Below are positions 57,118 to 64,000 of a stretch of 64,000 nucleotides of DNA, piece after piece. Location of the stretch: assembly GCA_015069425.1 (NCBI GenBank), contig SVIP01000003.1, positions 175,037 through 239,036 on the forward strand, read 5' to 3'. The position numbers and the translations under genes were made by a program. The notes under the pieces are model-generated. The model did no database searches and was not told the origin of the DNA. It saw only the letters and a program-made list of their open reading frames with translations. The stretch is from Clostridiales bacterium (GTDB lineage: Bacteria; Bacillota; Clostridia; Christensenellales; Borkfalkiaceae). Position 1 is the first letter of the stretch. Every line of letters begins with the position of its first letter.

Positions 57118-57366
57118 ATGTTTGTTAAAATTTCATCAGTTACAACTCAACCTGATTATATCCTTTTGATAGAATTTTCCACAGGTGAAATTAAGCAATT
57201 TGATATTAAACCACTTATATCTAAATACCCCTCGTTCAAACCTTTAACTGAAGTTCATGGTCTATATGAACAAGTTAAAATTGATAAAGGCGGTTGTGGT
57301 ATTTATTGGAACGATAATATTGACTTATCTGCAACTGGTTTATATGAACAATCACTACCTTTATAA
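57118..57366 (+). CDS. DUF2442 family protein
   Basis: 82 residues. Matches the DUF2442 pattern (YILLIEFSTGEIKQFDIKPLI...GCGIYWNDNIDLSATGLYEQS). In many genomes such proteins pair with DUF4160 as toxin-antitoxin-like units; here it follows the AAA/DUF4143 gene by 18 bases, AAGGTG upstream, sharing its promoter. Possibly a partner or antitoxin of that ATPase. Confidence 0.75.
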   Translation: MFVKISSVTTQPDYILLIEFSTGEIKQFDIKPLISKYPSFKPLTEVHGLYEQVKIDKGGCGIYWNDNIDLSATGLYEQSLPL

Positions 57367-57376
57367 AATCTTAATT

Positions 57377-57413
57377 TTCTCGGCTATCGGCTAAACACCG
57401 ATAGCCGTTTTTC
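57377..57413. terminator. Bidirectional terminator between DUF2442 and primase genes
   Basis: CGGCTATCGG pairs with CCGATAGCCG around CTAAACA, with T-tracts on both sides. Confidence 0.85.
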
Positions 57414-57414
57414 T

Positions 57415-60400
57415 TTATTTTCCGCCTCTTCCCGAACTGTTACCATTTACGGGCTTCGGCGCATTGTTTGCTTTTTGCGACGGTTGAAATCGTTCGGTAG
57501 TATCCCTTATAGCCTTAATGACGGTACATTCGTAATAATCTGGCGATTTATTAGGTCTATACAAACCACTCGTTGTAAAGATTCGTAACATTTGTTCTTT
57601 ATCGCCATTACACCAGAACGCAAGTCTATTCATAAGGCTCATATCTGAATTGCTGTGATTATTTTGTAAATCTTTTCCGTTATATAAGTCCTTAAATGTA
57701 TCGCCACCTTTAGATTTAATAGCTTTTTCAACCACGTCACGGTCAGACATTCTCGATAATCCCTCAACGCCTTTCCCTGCGCCTTTAAGTTCTGTTCTCT
57801 TTTCACATTTTTCTTTAATTAGAGTTTCCACTTCGGTATTATCAAAGTTGACTATTCCATTTGATTTTACTGCTGTATCACCAGTAACTGCTATAAAGTG
57901 ATTTTTTTGGTAAAATTCTATATCTCCCGTTTTAGAAAAAGTTCTAACGTCCATACCTTTTGTTTTACCAAAGAAATGTACACCTTTTCCACTTAACGAA
58001 GTTTCTCTATACGTTCCATCTGATTTTTGTATTAAGTCTGTTACAAGTGGTGAGTGTTCGTTTCCGTCCTTATAGCAATTATCAATATCAATACAACAAA
58101 TCCCGTCTTTACCATCAAGCGCATAAGCAAGAGTCGTGTGTCCGTTTTCCCTTGCATATTTTCTTGCAGAATCAAAGTCTGTCCACGAATTAGGATTATC
58201 TGCTTCCGCATAATCGCCATTTTTACAGTTTATAGGACGTTTTTCGTACCTTTCCTTATCTTTGTTATACCAAACCTTTACTGCTACCCAGTTGGGCCTA
58301 TTTTTCATTTCTTTTGGTATGTTATTTACAAGGTTATCTTCAACTTTTGCAAATGGATTAGGTTTACTTTCGCTCGGCTTATATATACTCGTATAATCTT
58401 TATCGGTTTTTCCCTTTACTTGCTCAATGAAATTATCAACCGTAAACTCTACTGTTTTTTCTTCATCTTTTTCTGCTCGATTATTCTTTGCTTTTACAAC
58501 AAAACCTTCGGGTAACGATATTCGTATAGTTCCCTTTTCTTTGTTTTCTTGCAATAAGTTATTAGGAATAAAATAACTGTACCCATTAAACTCGCCATTA
58601 GGCATCTTGAATAACGTAGAATTATCTTTTTCTCGTAATTTTGCATCAGCACTTACTGAAACGTATCTAAAATTACTTTTTTCTTTATTGTCGTTCTCCG
58701 TTTTTAGGGGTTGTTCTTCTTTTTGCTCGTTTGACCTATACTCATTTTTATACTGTTCTGGCGTACTGTTTTGCATTTCAACGAATATTTGATGTGCAGA
58801 TACTTTTACTCGCTCATCACTTCCGTATTTATACGCAGTAACTTCTAAATCTCCCGGCATTGATAGACGTAGTGCTCCATCTTCGCCATTTTCTGCCTCC
58901 TTAAAAAAGGAATTTGGTAAGCCAAAAGTATATCCCGCTAAGCTACTGTTATTTGGGAATTTAAACAGCGTGGATTTTTCTCGTTCTTTAACTATTGCGT
59001 CTTGCGGAATTACAGGAGAAAACCAACTTGTTGTACCTTCTTTAGGTTCTTTGTAATAGTCTTTATTTGTCGTTCCGTCCACGATATTTTTGAATTCTTC
59101 TGCCGTTATTTCAGAATCATTTCCGTCTTCATCACGTAGTGAAATAATATCGCCCGCTGGAATAGTTAGTCGGAAAGATAATTCTCTATCGTCACTTTTC
59201 ATATCAACTATTTGGGTTGCGGACTTTACTCTATTATTAAAAATCAAGTATGTATTTCCAGCGTATTCACTATCATTAGGCATACGGAATACTGTAACCT
59301 TATCAAGTTTTTTAATTAACGCATCTTGCGACACGTTAACGTTTAACCAATTCTTTTTTGTTTGTTCGTTATCTGGCATTTCGCCCTCCTTGTCTAATTC
59401 TTCTTTAAATTCTTTTAGCATTTTGCGATAGCTCGTTATATATCCATCGACTACCGCAGGGTGTGACGTTATTGTAAAATTTAATCTATCTTCGTCACTA
59501 TTGTTAATCGTTATGCCTTTTGCCCACTCTTTATTTGAAGGGCTAAATCTACCGTCAGAATCTAATCTCTGAACGGTGTTAGCAAGCACATAACTCATAC
59601 GTTCTTCACCATATAAAGCGTGTAATTTAGGGATATTTTCTGTATTTAAATGCATACCGTCAAAATTATTAGTAATATCTTTTTCAATATCGTACATACA
59701 GTCAAAATTTACCAACAATGCTTCTAACGGCATTTTTTTATTGAACGAAGCTCGCATTGCAAACATTGCTGACTCGCCACCAAGTTTTAGTTCTTCCTCG
59801 TCTATATCTCGACCTATTTTTAAGAAGGTTATATTCTTTTCTTCTAACGATTCTTGCGACATATAACATACGGGCGCTGCGATTATATAATCGTCTGCTT
59901 GTTCCTTAATTCTTGGTTCTTCATATTCAATAGCAAGCTTATCTTTGAAATAGTAAAACGCAGTATCTTTGCTGTCCTTACCAAAATATTCAAATTCGTT
60001 TTCTTGACCACGAATTACGTCTTTATAATTATCAAAACAATAATTTTCAAGATAAATATTTACGTCATCAACAGAACTTAAGCTAACGTCTTCTTTTGCA
60101 AAAAATTCAGAGTATAAATTATCTAAAATATTGCCCTTTTCAGAATATAAGGCTTGATAATACTTTTCATCCAAATTTAAACTGTCTATACCCTTTTTAA
60201 GTTGACCTTTTGAATATATTTCGTGACTATACTTAAAGACTTCGTGTGATGGTAAACTTTTAATTTGTTCTTCAAATTTATTCCACTCGCTTTGCACGTC
60301 GTTAACTACCGCTTCTTTATAATCTTCAATCTCTTCTGGTTCATTAAACTGCGACATATACTCATCATATTTATTAGAGTATTTCTCATAATTTTCTGCA

Positions 60401-61452
60401 CCGATTTCTTTTAAGAACTGTTCGTCAAACTGCCACAAAGGATAAGTGGCGTAACCGCTTTGTTTAGTAAAGCCTGTTTCTTTTGCAATACCTAAATCCA
60501 ACAACTGATTAGCAAACGGGCAATTATTTACGTCAATATATGCAGTATTTTTATACCCGATAAATTCGCCAAACGACTTTGTTAATATCTCATACTGTCC
60601 TAAATCCTCGTTTTTGTTTGCATTATACTCGTTAAGTCTTATGGCAATACCGTATTGTTTATCGTTAGTAATTCCGTCAGAAACGGTATATAGTTCAAGC
60701 GTTGGTTTTAATCTAACTTCTTCATTATTAAAATCCTTTACCTTAAAATAATGGCTTGGTTTTATAGTATGTATTTCTGGGTTATAATGCTTGGAATGCT
60801 TTAATACTGAATCCACTATGCCTTGACTTACCCCGTATCCGGGGACTAGTTTATAGTCCGCTTCTAACTGCAACGCATCATTAAATAGGAACTCGTAAAA
60901 CTCTTTTCCTTGCCATCTATTTTTATTTTCATCAACAGCTACAATCTCTCCGTTTTCAAGTGTGAGCAGTATATTGTCAAGCTTACAAGCATCTAATAAA
61001 TATTGCGTAATTTTAAGTTCTTCTACTTTTTCATCGGTTATTATGTATTCGCTATAGTAATTTTGACAGTAGTTTTTTATGAAATCAGCACCTTCACTAT
61101 AATTGTTTACACTTGCGAATTCTTCTCCTATAAAATCCAAATACAAATCATTTAATAGACCATCTCCTGCTTGATATAACGCCCTATAATGTTCATCATT
61201 AAGATATTCTCCCTCTGTTATTACAGCGTGTAGTTCATTCTTGACATGTATTTGATAGTTGTTTGAAATAATTTCTTCTGGTGAAAGAGTTTTCATTTTG
61301 TTTATAAAGTCTGTATGTTCTTTCTCTACCCGTTCAATTACCTTTTCTTTGTACTTAACGTTAATATCAAGGAAATCTAATGCTTCCTCATCCGACATAT
61401 TTTCCATTTCGTTTAGTATAATTTCTTCGGCTTTATTATAGTTTTCGCCCAT
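57415..61452 (-). CDS. Multi-domain mobile-element protein: DUF3848-like repeats, three beta repeats and a NrS-1-like primase-polymerase
   Basis: 1345 residues with no interruption. Two DUF3848-like copies (about 60-135 and 403-478), each with a YQALYS/YRALYQ core; a DUF3849-like segment (ERMSYVLANTVQRLDSDGRF, 617-636); three related repeats of about 90-100 residues (705-800, 814-904, 930-1024), each starting near DALIKK/DAIVKE and containing VFRMPN/LFKFPN/LFKMPN; then a primase-polymerase of the NrS-1 phage type (1045-1192) with DID (D1122, D1124) and SGKGVHFF (H1159); and a helical end domain (1226-1300). Likely primes or replicates element DNA. The frame is open to about 61575 without a start codon, and the ATG at 61452 has no ribosome site, so the true 5' end is probably missing. 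Confidence 0.72.
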   Translation of the reverse strand: MGENYNKAEEIILNEMENMSDEEALDFLDINVKYKEKVIERVEKEHTDFINKMKTLSPEEIISNNYQIHVKNELHAVITEGEYLNDEHYRALYQAGDGLLNDLYLDFIGEEFASVNNYSEGADFIKNYCQNYYSEYIITDEKVEELKITQYLLDACKLDNILLTLENGEIVAVDENKNRWQGKEFYEFLFNDALQLEADYKLVPGYGVSQGIVDSVLKHSKHYNPEIHTIKPSHYFKVKDFNNEEVRLKPTLELYTVSDGITNDKQYGIAIRLNEYNANKNEDLGQYEILTKSFGEFIGYKNTAYIDVNNCPFANQLLDLGIAKETGFTKQSGYATYPLWQFDEQFLKEIGAENYEKYSNKYDEYMSQFNEPEEIEDYKEAVVNDVQSEWNKFEEQIKSLPSHEVFKYSHEIYSKGQLKKGIDSLNLDEKYYQALYSEKGNILDNLYSEFFAKEDVSLSSVDDVNIYLENYCFDNYKDVIRGQENEFEYFGKDSKDTAFYYFKDKLAIEYEEPRIKEQADDYIIAAPVCYMSQESLEEKNITFLKIGRDIDEEELKLGGESAMFAMRASFNKKMPLEALLVNFDCMYDIEKDITNNFDGMHLNTENIPKLHALYGEERMSYVLANTVQRLDSDGRFSPSNKEWAKGITINNSDEDRLNFTITSHPAVVDGYITSYRKMLKEFKEELDKEGEMPDNEQTKKNWLNVNVSQDALIKKLDKVTVFRMPNDSEYAGNTYLIFNNRVKSATQIVDMKSDDRELSFRLTIPAGDIISLRDEDGNDSEITAEEFKNIVDGTTNKDYYKEPKEGTTSWFSPVIPQDAIVKEREKSTLFKFPNNSSLAGYTFGLPNSFFKEAENGEDGALRLSMPGDLEVTAYKYGSDERVKVSAHQIFVEMQNSTPEQYKNEYRSNEQKEEQPLKTENDNKEKSNFRYVSVSADAKLREKDNSTLFKMPNGEFNGYSYFIPNNLLQENKEKGTIRISLPEGFVVKAKNNRAEKDEEKTVEFTVDNFIEQVKGKTDKDYTSIYKPSESKPNPFAKVEDNLVNNIPKEMKNRPNWVAVKVWYNKDKERYEKRPINCKNGDYAEADNPNSWTDFDSARKYARENGHTTLAYALDGKDGICCIDIDNCYKDGNEHSPLVTDLIQKSDGTYRETSLSGKGVHFFGKTKGMDVRTFSKTGDIEFYQKNHFIAVTGDTAVKSNGIVNFDNTEVETLIKEKCEKRTELKGAGKGVEGLSRMSDRDVVEKAIKSKGGDTFKDLYNGKDLQNNHSNSDMSLMNRLAFWCNGDKEQMLRIFTTSGLYRPNKSPDYYECTVIKAIRDTTERFQPSQKANNAPKPVNGNSSGRGGK

Positions 61453-61562
61453 AAGTATTGGTTTAAGAGTATATTCAGAAAATTCGTCATACCACTCATC
61501 ATACGCAACGTCTTCAAAGCCTTCTGACCACTCTGTATTTTCAAAGTGTTCTTTAAGTTCTA
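61453..61562 (-). other. Open in-frame extension of the primase protein, start lost
   Basis: The frame of the 1345-residue protein continues upstream for about 40 codons (SVLVELKEHFENTEW... TLKPIL) with coding-like composition but no ATG, GTG or TTG. It collides with the stop of the methylase fragment, which implies a join inside an originally longer gene near 61575. Confidence 0.5.
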
Positions 61563-62264
61563 CTAAAACGCTATCTGCTGCATATCCGCTTTAGTTGCTT
61601 TCTTTTTATCGTCCGAAAGATTTTCACAAGAACGTAGCAGCGAACTATCTGCGTCATCCTTAAAAAGCCGTATATTAGTTTGGCTGTTTATTATCCCGTA
61701 CTTTTTAACGAAAATATCGTACTGACTACCTAATACCCATTGTTCGGTTTGTAACTTTTCGTCACTACAACCGTCGTTTTGTAAACTCAATAAATTACGC
61801 AGTTGTTTACGAATATTTATCATTCCGACTATGCGCTGGTAAGCATCTTTGGGATACGACGGTACAGTTTGCTCAACCATACTGTCCCCGATACGCATAT
61901 ACAGTTTTCCGTCTTGTGCCTTAAAACATAGCGGTTTTACGTCATAATCGACCTCTATTGTGCTTGTTTCTTCTTGTAAAGGCGGTTTTTCAGGATTAAC
62001 GTAAACTTGGCTTGGTAGGTTTAATATAGCCTCTTCTAAAGCATTACTTAACTCTCTTTCGTCGGGTTTAACGGTTAATGATATTGCGCCGTATAATCCA
62101 CGCTCTTCAGTAAGACTACCTAAAACCATTTCAGGGTGTTCTATAAAGTAATTGTTTAGCGTATAACCTTGACTGTTTTCGCCTGTACCTATCCAACTGT
62201 TATCTTCTAATTTAGCGTCGATAATCCTGCACCTACAGACATACCAATAGCTGCAGTAGCCCAA
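61563..62264 (-). pseudogene. Internal fragment of a large N12-class DNA methylase/helicase
   Basis: 233 codons. Apart from the first 15 or so, which are MgtC DNA read in another frame, the sequence (SWIGTGENSQGYTLNNYFIEHPEMVLGSL; KKYGIINSQTNIRLFKDDADSSLL; KKATKADM) matches a central stretch of the very long methylase-helicase proteins of Bacillota conjugative elements. Neither the methylase catalytic part nor the helicase part is present. It ends abruptly after KADM with a stop a few codons later. Confidence 0.65.
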
Positions 62265-62518
62265 ATACCAGCAGCAGTAGTAAGTCCTCGCACTACTTCT
62301 TTATGGTAAAATATCATCCCTGCACCAATAAAGCCAATTCCTGAGACAACTTGAGCAGCAACCCTAGATGAATCGGCACTGGAAAATCCAAACACTGATA
62401 CAAGGGTAAATAAACATGCACCAACACAAACAATAGTGTGAGTTCTTATACCTGCTTCCTTAAATCTAAGTTTTCTTTCAAATCCAATTGCAAATCCTAA
62501 AAGTAAGGATAATACCAT
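62207..62518 (-). pseudogene. MgtC/SapB-family membrane protein fragment
   Basis: 103 codons covering the conserved N-terminal membrane part of MgtC (LLLGFAIGFERKLRFKEAGIRTHTIVCVGACLF, VVSGIGFIGAGMIF, TTAAGIWATAAIGMSVGAG). The last residues are foreign and the usual C-terminal domain is missing. The ATG at 62518 follows directly on flavoprotein DNA, with no ribosome site of its own. MgtC proteins are implicated in Mg2+ homeostasis and intracellular survival. Confidence 0.65.
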
Positions 62519-63146
62519 TTAGTAACAATTGTACGCCGTGGTGACGGAAGTTTACGTGGATAAACGACGCCATATCACAGTCAACCGTCGGCAAAAGGTG
62601 GTTAGAGCGTTGAACGATAGTGGTTTTAATGCCAAGTTCAGCAAGGTTTTCTGCCATTTCAAGACCGATAAATCCACCGCCTATAACAACTGCCGTTTTA
62701 GGCTGTTTCTGCTCAATAAAACCACGAATTTTAAGCGTATCTTCTACGGTACGAAGTGTGAAGGTTCTTTCGTTTTCAGTATAGAAATCGGGCAATATCG
62801 GTTTTGCACCGGGTGACAAAATGAGTTTATCGTAAGTTTCGGTAAAACTCGTTCCCGTTTTTAAGTCAGTTACGTGGACGATTTTATTTTTGAGGTCAAT
62901 GTCGGTTACTTCGTTATTAACTTTTGCTACAATTCTAAAACGGCGAAAGAAACTTTCGGGAGTTTGAAGTGTCAAGTCTTCCTTATCTTCAATAACGCCA
63001 CCGATATAATACGGCAAACCACAATTTGCGTATGAAATATAACCCGAACGCTCAAAAATAATAATTTCTGCGTGTTCATTGAGTCTTCTTATTCTTGCTG
63101 CGGCAGTTGCACCACCTGCAACCCCACCCACGATTACAATTTTCAT
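62478..63146 (-). pseudogene. CoA-disulfide reductase / NADH oxidase-like flavoprotein, N-terminal half
   Basis: About 210 genuine residues: FAD loop VGGVAGGATAAARIRR, redox cysteine in SYANCGLPYYIGG, LILSPGAKP and the NADH loop VVIGGGFIGLEMAENLAELG. The family normally has 440 to 560 or more residues; here the frame leaves the family after HHGVQLLL and runs into MgtC DNA. GGAGGG precedes the ATG, so transcription and translation signals are intact even though the product is truncated. Confidence 0.75.
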
Positions 63147-63179
63147 TTTACCCTCCGATAAAGGCGTTTTTAATTTATT

Positions 63180-63587
63180 TTAGTTGTGATGGCAATTTCC
63201 CTTTCCACAACCGTGTTCACCACAAGTGTGCGCACCGCCACCGTGTTCATGGTCGTGGTGAGAGCATCTAACGTTTGGATTAAAGTTGAGTTCGTTTTTC
63301 AAAAATGCTTCAACTGCGCTGTCGCAATCGCCACTAACGCCACCGAATAATTTAATACCGAGTTCGTTAAGCGCACTTATAGCACCACCGCCTATTCCAC
63401 CACAAATAAGAACGTCAACGTTGTTTTCTTTTAAGAAACTTGATAATGCGCCGTGACCTTGACCGTTAGTGCTAACAACGGTTTTAGAAATTATTTTATC
63501 GCTTTCTATATCGTAAATCTTAAACTGTTCGGTATGCCCGAAATGTTGAAAAATTTGTTCATTGTCATAAGTTACTGCAATTTTCAT
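63180..63587 (-). CDS. Dinitrogenase iron-molybdenum cofactor (NifX/NifB-like) family protein with His/Cys-rich tail
   Basis: 135 residues. Core MKIAVTYDNEQIFQHFGHTEQFKIYDIE and VLICGGIGGGAISALNELGIKLFGG match the NifX/NifB C-terminal family, widespread in anaerobes without nitrogenase. The end (CSHHDHEHGGGAHTCGEHGCG and CHH) is a dense metal-binding tail. The ATG at 63587 has AAAGGAG upstream; the frame is open to 63674 but that part contains the promoter. Probably handles iron-sulfur or other metal clusters; it precedes the flavoprotein fragment. Confidence 0.85.
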   Translation of the reverse strand: MKIAVTYDNEQIFQHFGHTEQFKIYDIESDKIISKTVVSTNGQGHGALSSFLKENNVDVLICGGIGGGAISALNELGIKLFGGVSGDCDSAVEAFLKNELNFNPNVRCSHHDHEHGGGAHTCGEHGCGKGNCHHN

Positions 63588-63617
63588 AATAGAGTCTCCT
63601 TTATTTGTTATAAGTAT

Positions 63618-63646
63618 ATTATACCCCTTTTTACCATTTTTTTCAA
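63618..63646 (-). promoter_or_regulatory. Promoter of the NifX-like gene
   Basis: On the minus strand TTGAAA, a 17-base spacer, TATAAT, about 30 bases before the ATG. Confidence 0.65.
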
Positions 63647-63673
63647 TTGTTTTGAGTATTACATTTAAAAACA

Positions 63674-63722
63674 AAAATCTTTACTTTCAAAAGCCGATTT
63701 TAGCCTAAAAAGTAAAGATTTT
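63674..63722 (-). terminator. Terminator after the MATE-type exporter gene
   Basis: AAATCTTTACT arms pair around a loop that itself holds an inner GGCTAAAATCGGC-type pairing; a T-rich tract follows on the minus strand. Confidence 0.6.
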
Positions 63723-63749
63723 AAGTGTTTTGCTCGTTTATAAGTAAAG

Positions 63750-64000
63750 TTAGTCAACATTTAGTATATTTATTTTCTTCATTTTTAGTAAGAAAGCGTA
63801 TGCTACGAGTGAAACGATTGCATCAAAGGCGTTGCCAATACCGAATAATAATGCTATTCCGATAAGCGTTGGTTCCCACACTCCACAAAGATAAAGAACA
63901 AATGCACCACCATAATAAATGGTATTTGTCACTACTGATTCAAAGAGCATATAGTTGGTTTTACCAAGTCCGTAAAAGGTTGAATCGAATACGTTTTGAA
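63750..64000 (-). CDS. MATE-type exporter, C-terminal end (partial)
   Basis: The C-terminal 83 residues of a polytopic protein whose start lies beyond 64000. QNVFDSTFYGLGKTNYMLFESVVTN followed by two membrane helices and a short Lys-rich tail (LLKMKK) matches MATE-family Na+-driven multidrug exporters of Clostridia. A substrate cannot be inferred. Confidence 0.6.
   Translation of the reverse strand, partial: QNVFDSTFYGLGKTNYMLFESVVTNTIYYGGAFVLYLCGVWEPTLIGIALLFGIGNAFDAIVSLVAYAFLLKMKKINILNVD

Noticed and set aside
61560..61600. Possible programmed frameshift joining the methylase fragment to the primase protein
   Set aside because: A minus-one shift would be needed and there is no slippery heptamer at the stop; the methylase family continues for many more residues, so a join between fragments explains it better.

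Overview
The window reads as chromosomal DNA of a low-GC, spore-forming member of the Clostridia (Bacillota). Evidence: Bacillota-type gene order (mrnC-rlmB-sigH; yicC-gmk-rpoZ-priA-def-fmt-rsmB-rlmN-rsgA-rpe), a SigH-type sigma factor, a CwlD-type cortex amidase, a 26-residue SpoVM-like peptide just after rpe, AT-rich promoters with TATAAT boxes, and AGGAG-type ribosome binding sites. The exact lineage cannot be read from sequence alone; an uncultured Christensenellales-like clade is a guess.

Layout. 1-4.1 kb (minus strand): partial minD, a divergent mreB-like gene, a ppx/gppA phosphatase and a pair of half-size TSUP permease genes. 4.2-9.9 kb (plus): a 1030-residue surface lipoprotein, murG, and a WYL-domain regulator preceded by a strong promoter and a highly structured leader RNA. 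9.9-27.3 kb (minus): a long housekeeping run: gpsA, recR, ebfC, dnaX, sigH, rlmB, mrnC, then cwlD, rlmD, a membrane protein, a degenerate J-domain protein, a DUF5685 protein, trpS, thrC, a small P-loop protein, an aminotransferase, prfA, a yqhQ-prmC fusion and rpmE. 27.5-28.5 kb (plus): an alcohol-dehydrogenase-like protein lacking catalytic zinc ligands. 28.6-43.3 kb (minus): spoVM-like, rpe, rsgA, rlmN, rsmB, fmt, def, priA, rpoZ, gmk, yicC, ligA, pcrA and an M20 peptidase; prpC/prkC and coaBC, present at this locus in B. subtilis, are absent. 43.4-45.1 kb (plus): a short-chain dehydrogenase and a pyridoxal-kinase-like gene. 45.1-51.5 kb: a probable amino-sugar cluster (CBM9-like protein, SIS-domain isomerase or deaminase, BadF/ROK-like kinase, AraC regulator, lipoprotein, ROK glucokinase).

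A tRNA cluster (Val, Gly, Cys, Leu; 51.7-52.15 kb) follows. The tRNA-Leu gene looks like the attachment site of a conjugative element, 52.2 to about 62.2 kb. The element is a mosaic of truncated genes lying in the same orientation: a VirB4 ATPase fragment fused in frame to the catalytic end of a tyrosine recombinase, an ArdC-type antirestriction protein with a broken tail, an intact 1345-residue protein with repeats and a NrS-1-like primase-polymerase at its end, and an internal piece of a large N12-type methylase/helicase. An intact AAA/DUF4143 ATPase with a DUF2442 partner sits inside on the opposite strand. Beyond it lie an MgtC fragment and the N-terminal half of a CoA-disulfide-reductase-type flavoprotein, then an intact NifX/NifB-like metal protein and the end of a MATE-type exporter.

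How it fits together: most of the window serves replication, repair, translation and sporulation, with one sugar-catabolic cluster and one decayed mobile island. The observations most worth following are the leader RNA before the WYL gene, the unannotatable-size spoVM gene, the repeat-rich primase-polymerase protein, and the string of at least five gene-internal junctions in the island, which is either real decay or an assembly artefact.
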